Positions 14,672 through 22,405 of a stretch of DNA of 33,461 nucleotides are shown piece after piece. The DNA lies in NCBI GenBank assembly GCA_947494995.1, contig CANLWY010000012.1, positions 1 to 33,461 of the forward strand. Direction: 5' to 3'. Origin of the DNA: an uncultured Campylobacterales bacterium. Its GTDB lineage: Bacteria; Campylobacterota; Campylobacteria; Campylobacterales; Arcobacteraceae. Position numbers and translations under genes: made by a program. Within the stretch, counting starts at the first letter, position 1; each line of letters starts with the position of its first letter. Under the pieces are notes generated by a model that worked only from the letters and a program-made list of their open reading frames with translations, searched no databases and had not been told where the DNA came from.

Positions 14672-15431
14672 TCCACCATCTAAAGAAGAAGTACAGAGAA
14701 TATTAGACTTTTTATCATTAGATTTTAATACATTTAATAGTTTACAGTATATTGATTATTCAATTGATAAATTGATGAGAAAGAAGGAAAGGATTAATTT
14801 ATCGCCATTTATTAAAATAAATGATAACTATTTATTTGGAAATCAACAAGCAATATTATCTGCAAAGGCATGGTTTCATCCATTAAAAGATGGAGATGCA
14901 CCATTTACACTTGAGAATGGTATTGTTAAATCGGAACTTGCTTCTATAAGGACGAAACTAGATAAAAAACTTGAAGAAGAAGCTTATTCACTTGCTCAAG
15001 ATACATTAAGAAAAAAATTCACTGAAAAGAATATTCAGAATTTTAAAAGATTAAATAAAAACTTTATAAAAAGACCGTCTTGTGGTGAGATTGACCTTCT
15101 AATTGTTAATCCTCATACTTATACTGTATTTGTATTAGATGCAAAAAATATAAATAAAAAACTTTTTACTTCTGCAATAGCTACAGAATTAAGAGATTTT
15201 TTCCATGGTAGGGGTAGACAAAAATCATATTTAGGAAAATTAAATATGAAAGTTGACTTTGTAACTAATAACCTAGATAAGATATTAGAATATTTTAAAT
15301 TAGAAAATAATGGTGAATGGTATATTAAAAAAGGTTTTGTTGTTAATACCTTATATTTTTCTGCATTTTATGAAGAAAAAGTTGATTTTATATTACTAGA
15401 TGATTTAAAAGAATATTTAATTAAGATATAA
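14649..15431 (+). pseudogene. PD-(D/E)XK nuclease protein, 5'-truncated
   Basis: Up to 260 residues from a TTG at 14649, with no ribosome site and its first codons inside the glycosyltransferase remnant, so the native N-terminus is probably lost. Visible nuclease core at about 146-166: GEID (E147, D149), nine or so residues, then LDAK (D164, K166), with a helical Glu/Lys-rich region before it (about 95-130). The C-terminal 90 residues are alpha/beta and unassigned. This fits a restriction-type endonuclease domain from a longer protein. It may still fold, but expression without its own start is doubtful. Next to a second broken gene, in a decayed island. Confidence 0.55.
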
Positions 15432-15466
15432 TCTTATTAAATAAATATTAAAAATGTTAAATTTTT

Positions 15467-15980
15467 ATGGAATTAATTGATGATAGGATAAATATAATGA
15501 CCCCAATAGAAAAGTTCTTTTTTAAAAGCCAATTCCTAGACATACTTGTATTAAAACCACTTGAACATATAAGAGGTAACTGGGACCTAACATATGATGG
15601 GGAAGAAAATTTTTTCATCCCTGAAGAAAATAGTTTTGCAGAAGAAATAAATCAGTTACTTATTGATTTAAATAATTCAGTACCACCTATTTCATATCAT
15701 AATAATGAAGACTGTCTTGCAGAATATGTAAAAACAAACCTCAAATGGAATATTAATAAAGTTGGACAAAAATGGGAGGGGGGACTCTTATACTGTCATT
15801 TTAGAACAAGGTGGATTTGATGATGAAGACCAACAAAATCTAATTCTTGCAGCAGCTGGTAGAATAATAGCAGCAATTAATTATAATCAATTACATTTTG
15901 ATGATATGGAAAAAGGTCATCGAAATATGTTAGCAGAGGTTCTTGCTATAATTTTATATCATCGATATAATGGTACATAG
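15467..15980 (+). pseudogene. Unknown gene frameshifted at a G6 tract (possibly phase-variable)
   Basis: Read straight, the frame from ATG 15467 runs 117 residues and ends in an out-of-frame tail after KVGQKWEGG. With one G fewer in the G6 tract at 15778-15783, the frame continues as KWEGDSYTVILEQGGF and on to HHRYNGT-type residues ending at the TAG at 15978-15980, giving a 170-residue protein. I do not recognise the family. It follows the truncated nuclease in the same direction by 35 nt, so it may have been its partner. Homopolymeric G tracts switch genes on and off in Campylobacterota, but six G is short, so simple decay is equally possible. Confidence 0.6.
15778..15783 (+). repeat. G6 homopolymer causing a frameshift
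   Basis: Six G after TGGGA. Five (or eight) G would restore one continuous frame through 15467-15980. It is the only long G run in this AT-rich part of the window. Confidence 0.7.
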
Positions 15981-16010
15981 AAAATTAAATAAAGGCACTT
16001 TGTTTTATTT

Positions 16011-18929
16011 CTATTCGACACCATATTTTAATGATTCTATTACATCTAAATCAATAATTTTTGGATTGATTTTCTGTAATAAAAATAATAACTCATTAAG
16101 TTTTTGATTTTTATTAGGAGATATATCACCTACGAATTTACTCTTAATATCTTCAAAAATTCCTTTATAGTTATTATTAAGTATTTCAGCATTAGATATC
16201 ATCCATTTTGAAAAAGGATGTCCTATATTTAAAGAATAAGTATTATATTTAGTTCTTAACTGTATTTTATCTTTTATATTTTTATGATAATTAATAAAAA
16301 AACCAACAGGAAAGTATTTTACTATAGCATTATCTTCTACATCTTGATATTTTGATTCTTCTAAAATATCTTCAACATAATAGGTTCCATTCTCATCCAA
16401 ATAACCATTTGTAAACAATATTAAAAGAATTTGTATAAACATTTTCTGAGTATGTGCCTTATATATGTACTCAACATGAAGATGTCTAAGTTCTGGGTAG
16501 TTTAAAACTCCACGATTTTTAATTTCACTCATACTTATATAGTCTGATTCTTTAACCCTAAACAATTTTTCTCTTTTCCATTCCTCTAAGTTTTCATCAT
16601 TTAGAACTTCATTAAAACTAATAAATCCATTAAATCTATTTCTTATCAAAGAACAATCATAAGTTCTATTCATTAAATCATTTTGAGATATAAATTTCGA
16701 CAACATTAAATTTGCAGTTGAAATTGTTTTATAATCAAACTTTACTTCTTTTGAACGTGAAATATCCAAAAAAGGCCTGAATTCATTTGATAAATAAGTA
16801 TGTGCGATGGCATGATTCTTATCATTACTGATAAAATTCAAGATATCTTCATTAAATACACTTGAGAAATCTTCTCCTATATAAATACCATTATGTCCTA
16901 TTTTGGATTTATCAATAAAATTAATTTCATATTCTTCCAAGTCAATTATTAACTTACCATTTAAATGTTGATACCTTTTATGTTCATATGTTTTTTCCAT
17001 TATAAACTTAAATTTATGTTCTAGTGGGTCAAAATACAATTTACTTTTAAACACAAAGTAATCAGAAGAAACCATCATATTAATTTTATAATCAGCATAA
17101 TGTTCATTTAACATTATTAGTAGAATTTGTGAAATTATTTTTGAGTCTTTTGAAATTAATTTAATAGGACTAATTTTAAAACTAACTTTTACATCATTCT
17201 GACTATCATAATTACTAATCCCTAAAAAGTTAGCTATATCCTGTTTATTTTTTTTATTTAGTTCAATTAATTTTTCTTCATCAATCCAAGGATTCTTTTT
17301 AAGATCATCAATTGTAGTTCCAATTTTTTTATTATTGTATTCAATTTTTATTGGAGAATAAAAGATATGTCTTGCTAATTCCTTTTTTATGTCAAACCAA
17401 TAGTTTAGTTTATTAAAGTCAATTTTTACAGCTATTGATGTACCAACATCTCTTCTATATTTTTGTTTTTCACTTGGATTTGAGGAAGGGAAAAAAGCAA
17501 TAAATTTATGTTCATTCTCTAATTGTGTAATAAAATAGGAATTCAAAGATTTAATAGAAAATCGTATAGCTTCGCAATCTTCTTTTTTTGTGCTTATCTC
17601 AACCTTGTCTGCAACCATAAAACAAGATAATATACCTATACCAAACCTACTAATTGCTTTGTAATCAATATTTGTATTAAAATCTTTCGATTCATAAAAT
17701 GATTTACCAATTTTTGTAAAATAGTTAATTAAAACATGTTCATTCATTCCAATGCCAAAATCATCAATTCTAATCCAATAGCTTCCATCTTCTTGATCAT
17801 GCCAATCTGTAATATTAATAGGGTTACAGATAAAATCATAGTTCTTTTTATTTTTTTCTAATGCTTCTCTATACATTGAAGCATCTATTGAGTTTTGTAA
17901 AAGCTCTCTAATAAATATTAACTTATTACTATATATATCATTGCCAGTTAATAAATTCAATACTTGATTATTGTCAAGTGAAAACTTGTAGTCACCAAAT
18001 TTATACCCTTGTGGCTTTATTCCTGAAACATCAATTTTTATAGGTAAGTTTAAAACATTACCCCATTTTTCATAACAATAAGAATTAAAAACTAATTTAG
18101 ATTTTTCAAACTCATTTTCAATAACTTTAATAAATTCTCTAATTGAAAATTCAATTTCTGGATTTGAAGGAACGGCCTTAAAATACAAAATATTATTTTT
18201 ATATTCAAATCCCAAACTTGCTTTATGTTTTTCCCACTCATTTTGACTAATTATTTCTGAAGTATTTTTTGGATTATTCAAACCTAGAAAGTTAAATGAA
18301 GATATAGGTGTTCTCTCATAATCAAAATCCATAATATCTGCAAGTCTTAATAATAAAGCACAAAATACAAAATCATCATCACTACCATTTGATGAAAACT
18401 TTGTAAAATCTTCTAACTCTTTTGTAGGATAATTATGGCTCATGGATATATGGTAAGAGATATCTACTACATCATTATTTTTAATTAACAAATGTTTATT
18501 ATCATTATCCAAAATAAAATCTGTATCAAATAAATATTTTTCTAACCTTAAATGATGGTAACTTCTTAAATAATTTGATACTAAATCACTATTTAATTCT
18601 TTATTTTTTTGAGTAAACCACTTTTCATCTAAAATTTCATTTTTGTCATGACACATCATACCTAAGTCATGCCAATATGATGAAAGAATAATTACTGCTA
18701 ATTCGCTAATAGAGAATTTTTCAATTTTATCACCAATAAGCATTTCAATTAATTTCAATATTTTCAGTGAATGTTCTGCATCATGATTTGTATATGTTGG
18801 AAATACTCTTTTTATCTCTTTAAGTAAAGGTATTGTTTTATCTAGGATATCAGTTATTTTTGATTCAACACCAATATTATCTTTATCTATTAAAACTTTC
18901 CATAGTTTTGTATTTTTATAATCACTCAT
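16011..18929 (-). CDS. HD-domain plus Hsp90-type (GHKL) ATPase protein
   Basis: 972 residues. Residues about 45-205 form an HD-type metal-dependent fold: H49, H53, the WHDLGM motif (H87-D88), conserved H160/H165, and D198 in LLRLADIMD. Residues about 305-450 form an Hsp90-type ATPase: RELLQNSIDA (341-350), DDFGIGM (389-395), RFGIGILSCF (428-437). The C-terminal half (about 460-972) is alpha/beta and unassigned, including an Hsp90 middle-like region. Large proteins of this type appear in bacterial accessory and defence islands, coupling nucleotide or nucleic-acid hydrolysis to an ATP-driven clamp; that role is inferred. GGAGAAA lies 8 nt before the ATG. It stands in an island beside tRNA-Leu and an integrase relic. 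No frameshift seen. Confidence 0.75.
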   Translation of the reverse strand: MSDYKNTKLWKVLIDKDNIGVESKITDILDKTIPLLKEIKRVFPTYTNHDAEHSLKILKLIEMLIGDKIEKFSISELAVIILSSYWHDLGMMCHDKNEILDEKWFTQKNKELNSDLVSNYLRSYHHLRLEKYLFDTDFILDNDNKHLLIKNNDVVDISYHISMSHNYPTKELEDFTKFSSNGSDDDFVFCALLLRLADIMDFDYERTPISSFNFLGLNNPKNTSEIISQNEWEKHKASLGFEYKNNILYFKAVPSNPEIEFSIREFIKVIENEFEKSKLVFNSYCYEKWGNVLNLPIKIDVSGIKPQGYKFGDYKFSLDNNQVLNLLTGNDIYSNKLIFIRELLQNSIDASMYREALEKNKKNYDFICNPINITDWHDQEDGSYWIRIDDFGIGMNEHVLINYFTKIGKSFYESKDFNTNIDYKAISRFGIGILSCFMVADKVEISTKKEDCEAIRFSIKSLNSYFITQLENEHKFIAFFPSSNPSEKQKYRRDVGTSIAVKIDFNKLNYWFDIKKELARHIFYSPIKIEYNNKKIGTTIDDLKKNPWIDEEKLIELNKKNKQDIANFLGISNYDSQNDVKVSFKISPIKLISKDSKIISQILLIMLNEHYADYKINMMVSSDYFVFKSKLYFDPLEHKFKFIMEKTYEHKRYQHLNGKLIIDLEEYEINFIDKSKIGHNGIYIGEDFSSVFNEDILNFISNDKNHAIAHTYLSNEFRPFLDISRSKEVKFDYKTISTANLMLSKFISQNDLMNRTYDCSLIRNRFNGFISFNEVLNDENLEEWKREKLFRVKESDYISMSEIKNRGVLNYPELRHLHVEYIYKAHTQKMFIQILLILFTNGYLDENGTYYVEDILEESKYQDVEDNAIVKYFPVGFFINYHKNIKDKIQLRTKYNTYSLNIGHPFSKWMISNAEILNNNYKGIFEDIKSKFVGDISPNKNQKLNELLFLLQKINPKIIDLDVIESLKYGVE

Positions 18930-18959
18930 TTATAAGTTTCTCCATATCCAAAAATATTC

Positions 18960-19200
18960 ATTTCTAAAATAATATTTAATAAAAGATTTTTTTAACTAAC
19001 TTTGAACAATGTAACTTAGGAGGTCTATTAATTTGAATGGGTAAAACGTGTGTAAGATTCATTCATATAATAGTTCCAATTGTTTAAATTTGAATTATTA
19101 TACTATTTATTAATTATTTTAAAATAATAGAGTACCCCTTTATTACTATTTAATTCCAAATAATAATTTTCATCCGTAAAGTTAACCTAAATTTGGGTTT
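18960..19200. other. AT-rich gene-free stretch
   Basis: Between the HD-Hsp90 start and the integrase relic. No ORF of note. A near-palindrome AACCTAAATTTGGGTT at about 19185-19200 lies just past the integrase relic's 3' end and may be its old terminator. I see no strong promoter for the HD-Hsp90 gene here. Confidence 0.4.
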
Positions 19201-19208
19201 AAACTAGT

Positions 19209-19830
19209 TCAAAAGATGAATAAGAACATGTCTCTAAATCCATGAGCAACTATTTGTTCATTTGTTTATCCTACTTTTCTTAGTGCTGTATTAGTGTATT
19301 ATTACTCATATGACGATTTTTATATTGAGAATTTGGAAATAGATATGTTTCTTTTCCTGTATATTGTTGTAATAGCTTTAATATTTTTATAACTGTTTTA
19401 TTAATGGTAAATGATATTTTCTTTTCATTTTCACTCATTTATCTGGAGTTATCCATATTTTGTTTAGAAATTCTTTTGATTTTGATAACTTTTTAAATGT
19501 TTTAATTTGAAGTTTTACAAAGAGTTCAGTATCTTGAATAATATATACAAGTAATCTTTTTACTTTGTCTAATGTTTCTAGTTTATTTTCAACGAATATG
19601 TTATGCTATGTATTAATGTATTTTCTTTTTTTGGTAGGTACTGGAAGATGTAATTATTTAATCTTGAACGTGCTTTATTAATTGTAATATCTTTAAGTTT
19701 TTTACTTTTCCTTCAATAAGGTCAATCCCATTTACAATAGTTTCTAAAAAATTGCTACGTTTCATTCTTTCATTTTTTAATGATACAGTAGGATAAATTC
19801 CAAAAGATGTTTTTCTTCTTTTTTTGTAAT
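19209..19830 (-). pseudogene. P4-type tyrosine recombinase (integrase) pseudogene
   Basis: Reading the minus strand in all frames recovers the P4-integrase order. An N-terminal piece KKRRKTSFGIYPTVSLKNER-MKRSN then NGID (about 19825-19690). A scrambled core-binding part. Then IWITPDK*VKMKRKYHLPLI, a frameshift, KTVIKILKLLQQYTGKETYL-FPN, and HMSNNTL, another single-base frameshift, ALRKVG*TNEQIVAHGFRDM. The box II H-x-x-R (HGFR) is present; the nucleophilic Tyr is lost after a stop at 19209. At least two stops and two frameshifts make it dead. It starts about 70 nt from the 3' end of tRNA-Leu and reads away from it, the normal position for an island integrase. Confidence 0.8.
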
Positions 19831-19901
19831 AGGACTATTACATAATGTTTTGATTTAATGGTAGTTAGATTGGTTTTCTTAGATTTTGTTAGAATATTAG
19901 G

Positions 19902-19987
19902 TGGTACCCGTAGTCGGACTCGAACCGACAAGCTCGTAGAGCATTTGATTTTGAATCAAACGTGTTTACCAGTTTCACCATACGGGC
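19902..19987 (-). tRNA. tRNA-Leu (anticodon CAA)
   Basis: Full cloverleaf on the minus strand: acceptor GCCCGTA/TACGGGT, discriminator A and encoded CCA (19902-19904), D-arm TGGTGAAACTGG, anticodon loop TTCAAAA with CAA, a long variable arm typical of Leu, and T-arm GTCGG-TTCGAGTC-CGAC. The anticodon-loop sequence GATTCAAAATC (19957-19947) is the likely crossover site of the neighbouring integrase. Confidence 0.93.
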
Positions 19988-20009
19988 ATAGAATGCAAGT
20001 TTTAGGTAG

Positions 20010-20044
20010 AAAGCGTCCTATAAAAGCGTCCTTAAAATATTATA
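20010..20044 (-). promoter_or_regulatory. tRNA-Leu promoter with tandem AGGACGCTTT repeats
   Basis: TATAAT (20044-20039) is a -10 for the tRNA. The first transcribed bases then carry two AGGACGCTTT copies at 20032-20023 and 20019-20010 (period 13). They lie between the relic half-tRNA and the intact tRNA, so this promoter segment was probably brought by the mobile element. The repeats could be integrase arm sites. Confidence 0.4.
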
Positions 20045-20082
20045 AAGCCTAAACTATAGTACTTTATTGAGAAAATAGGCTA

Positions 20083-20123
20083 GATTTTGAATCCAACGTG
20101 TTTACCAATTTCACCATACGGGC
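20083..20123 (-). repeat. Duplicate 5' half of tRNA-Leu (attachment-site remnant)
   Basis: Matches tRNA-Leu from its first base (20123) through the anticodon loop GATTCAAAATC (20093-20083), with changes in the D-arm (AATTGG for AACTGG) and anticodon stem (TTGGA for TTTGA). Homology stops right after the loop. This is what integration in the anticodon loop leaves when the incoming element supplies a replacement tRNA. The old gene's 3' half should be at the far end of the island; I did not find it in this window. Confidence 0.7.
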
Positions 20124-20136
20124 GTTTTTTAGGAAT

Positions 20137-20173
20137 AAAAAAAGGACTCATCACAAGGATGAATCCTTTTTTA
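20137..20173 (-). terminator. Terminator of the HU gene
   Basis: On the minus strand, AAAAAGGA then TCATC, a CTTGT loop, GATGA, TCCTTTTT: a hairpin with one mismatched pair and a T tail, 20-50 nt after the HU stop. Confidence 0.8.
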
Positions 20174-20190
20174 TATGTTTAAAACAGTAA

Positions 20191-20466
20191 TTATTTAGCT
20201 ACTGCTTCTTTTAAAGCTTTACCAACTTTGAATTTTGCAACAGTTGTAGCAGGTACTTTAACAGTTTTATCTGTTCCTGGAACTTTTGCAGTTCTTTCAG
20301 CTCTATCAGCAGTACTAAATGTACCGAAACCAATAAAACTAACAGATTCTCTTTTTACTAAAGTTTCAGTAATAGTTTCTAAAACTGCATCAACTGCACC
20401 TTTAGCATCTTTTTTAGATAGACCAGCTTTCGCTGCAACTGCGTCAATAAATTCAGCTTTGTTCAT
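20191..20466 (-). CDS. hup: DNA-binding protein HU
   Basis: 91 residues, the full HU/IHF fold: N-terminal MNKAEFIDAVAAKAGLSKKD, helix KGAVDAVLETI, and the saddle FIGFGTFSTADRAER followed by the arm (KTVKVPATTVAKFKVGKALK). The arm has PGTDKTVKVPA in place of the usual NP(Q/K)TG, a modest change. HU binds and bends DNA as a homodimer and compacts the nucleoid. AAGGAG 7 nt before the ATG. The terminator lies directly downstream and the ancient tRNA-Leu remnant right after it. Confidence 0.95.
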   Translation of the reverse strand: MNKAEFIDAVAAKAGLSKKDAKGAVDAVLETITETLVKRESVSFIGFGTFSTADRAERTAKVPGTDKTVKVPATTVAKFKVGKALKEAVAK

Positions 20467-20580
20467 AGAAGAACTCCTTGTTAAGATTTAAATATGAGAC
20501 AACTTTATAGTATCTAACCTTTGAAATAGCTAAAACTTGGGGGTTTAAGGTGTTTTTTTATTCAAAAATAGACTTTTTTA

Positions 20581-21159
20581 TTATTTAAACGAAGATTTTA
20601 TGCTTAAAAGTCTACAAGAGTTCTCTAGAATAGCAACTCTTTTTACTAAATTATTGATGTCTCTATCGTATACATAGGTACCAATTCCTTTTATAACCAT
20701 AGCATGAGAATTTGATTCTTTTAGATATTTTGTGATTTCTAAAGCATTTCTATCATACCAAGTGTTGAAATCACCTGGATCATAAACTGGAACTTTTCCA
20801 AAGGTGGTTTTCCCAAAAAAGTCATCTAGCTCAATTTCATCGTGTTCAAAAGTATATGCTGTAGTATAAATAGGTACTCCAAAAGCTATATATTTTGCTT
20901 CATGGATATTATTATAAATTGTTGAGTGAATATCAGATTCTATACTTGCAATATTCCATCTATAGTCTTTTTTATTCATATTAAGTTTACAAAATGATTT
21001 TGTACACATTTCATCAAAAATAGCATCAGCTGTATTTATAACAAATGAACTATGATCTATTTTTGCAGAAATAGCTCCATGGTAAATACCAAAAAAGTTT
21101 TTTCTAAACATTGTTAAAGATAAATCACTTAAAAGTTTTACGGTTTCTGCACTAATCAT
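20581..21159 (-). CDS. Class II aldolase/adducin-fold protein, metal ligands missing
   Basis: 192 residues with the class II aldolase/adducin layout: an N-terminal GIYHGAISAKI segment in place of the GN-S-R motif, the IESDIHSTIYNNI helix, and a C-terminal VIKGIGTYVYDRDI with LENSCRLL. In active enzymes the helix is followed by an H-x-H zinc pair; here the strand reads FGVPIYTTAY, and the third ligand region reads KGIGTY instead of NHG. It therefore probably lacks the normal zinc site and is either non-catalytic or altered. It is divergent from rsmH across a short intergenic region with a GGTATT-AATACC hairpin (21186-21203). Confidence 0.7.
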   Translation of the reverse strand: MISAETVKLLSDLSLTMFRKNFFGIYHGAISAKIDHSSFVINTADAIFDEMCTKSFCKLNMNKKDYRWNIASIESDIHSTIYNNIHEAKYIAFGVPIYTTAYTFEHDEIELDDFFGKTTFGKVPVYDPGDFNTWYDRNALEITKYLKESNSHAMVIKGIGTYVYDRDINNLVKRVAILENSCRLLSIKSSFK

Positions 21160-21240
21160 TTTAAAATGCCTTAAATATATTTTTGGGTATTATAGCTAAT
21201 ACCAAATAAAAAAGAGACTTAACTCTTAAGGACAACTTTA

Positions 21241-22143
21241 ATGCAAATTCCACATATCCCCGTACTGTACAATGAAACCCTAGAGGCTTTTAAAGATATA
21301 AATGAAGGCTATATTATAGATTGTACAACTGGTTATGCAGGTCATAGTGAAGGTTTATTGAAAGAAAATGAAAATATTCAATTAATCTGTAATGACCAAG
21401 ATGAAGAGGCTCTTCTCTTTTCAAAAAATAGATTAGAGCCATTTAAAACTAGAGTATTATTCAATCAAGGAAACTTTGAACATGTAATTGATACCTTTAG
21501 AGGTTTTAATATAAGAGGAATCTTAGCAGATATTGGAGTTTCCTCTTTACAGCTTGATAAGAGCGAAAGAGGTTTTGGCTTTGATGGTGATACATTGGAT
21601 ATGAGAATGGATCAAACAAAGTCTTTAGATGCTTCAGTGGTAGTAAATACTTACTCTCAAAATGAACTTGAAAGAGTTTTTAAAGAGTTTGGCGAGGTAA
21701 GAGAGTATAAGAAAGTTGCATCTTTAATTGTAAATAATAGACCTTTTTCATCAGCAAAAGAGTTAGCAGATTTTCTATCAAAAAAGATGCATAAAGGAAA
21801 AATCCATCCAGCAACTTTACCTTTTCAAGGAATTAGAATAGAGGTAAATGATGAGCTTGGTGTTTTAGAAAGACTTTTTGATTCAATAGAAGAGAGTAAA
21901 CCAAAAAATTGTATTGTGGCAATTATCTCTTTTCACTCTTTAGAAGATAGGATTGTAAAAAACTACTTTAAAAAATGGAGTAAATCTTGTATATGTCCTC
22001 CTGAAGCTTTTAGATGTGATTGTGGAAATAATCATGCTTTAGGAAAAATTATTACAAAGAAACCAATTATACCTACAAAAGAAGAGATAAAACAAAATCC
22101 AAGAAGTAGAAGTTCAAAGTTGAGGATATTTAAATTTGATTAG
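21241..22143 (+). CDS. rsmH: 16S rRNA (cytosine1402-N4)-methyltransferase
   Basis: 300 residues, complete. HIPVLYNE at the N-terminus, SAM-binding DCTTGYAGHSEG (about 27-38), GILADIGVSSLQLD, RGFGFDGDTLDMRMD, and the C-terminal ISFHSLEDRIVKNYFK with the PRSRSSKLR tail are all RsmH signatures. It methylates N4 of C1402 in the decoding centre of 16S rRNA. AAGGAC lies 9 nt before the ATG. It is first in an operon: the FtsL-like gene overlaps its last 8 nt. Confidence 0.95.
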   Translation: MQIPHIPVLYNETLEAFKDINEGYIIDCTTGYAGHSEGLLKENENIQLICNDQDEEALLFSKNRLEPFKTRVLFNQGNFEHVIDTFRGFNIRGILADIGVSSLQLDKSERGFGFDGDTLDMRMDQTKSLDASVVVNTYSQNELERVFKEFGEVREYKKVASLIVNNRPFSSAKELADFLSKKMHKGKIHPATLPFQGIRIEVNDELGVLERLFDSIEESKPKNCIVAIISFHSLEDRIVKNYFKKWSKSCICPPEAFRCDCGNNHALGKIITKKPIIPTKEEIKQNPRSRSSKLRIFKFD

Positions 22144-22405
22144 ATTAAATTCTAAAAGTTCTATATTTATAGCTCTTGGAATATTGATTATTGCTTTAGC
22201 ACTTTTTTTTCCAAGAATCTATTTTACAAATAACATATATTATGTGAGTAAAGATATAAATAAGTTATATGCGCACTATATCTCTTTAAAAGAGGAAAAT
22301 AAATTCTTGGCACAGCAACTAGAAGATATGAAGTTTAAAAATCAAGTTGAAGATGCTTTGATTATTTATTCAATAGAAGAAGCAAATGGGACTAATATAA
22401 GATGA
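22136..22405 (+). CDS. FtsL-like bitopic membrane protein
   Basis: 89 residues from a TTG at 22136, overlapping the rsmH stop by 8 nt. One membrane helix at about 9-29 (IFIALGILIIALALFF), then a periplasmic coiled coil (LYAHYISLKEENKFLAQQLEDMKFKNQVED). Size, topology and position right after rsmH match FtsL, the divisome protein that pairs with FtsB/FtsQ. FtsL sequences diverge strongly, so the call rests mainly on context. Its TGA overlaps the ATG of the RND gene by 4 nt (ATGA). Confidence 0.65.
   Translation: MIRLNSKSSIFIALGILIIALALFFPRIYFTNNIYYVSKDINKLYAHYISLKEENKFLAQQLEDMKFKNQVEDALIIYSIEEANGTNIR

Noticed and set aside
19858-20052. Plus-strand 64-codon ORF across tRNA-Leu
   Set aside because: It reads through the tRNA gene antisense; no ribosome site and no protein-like composition.
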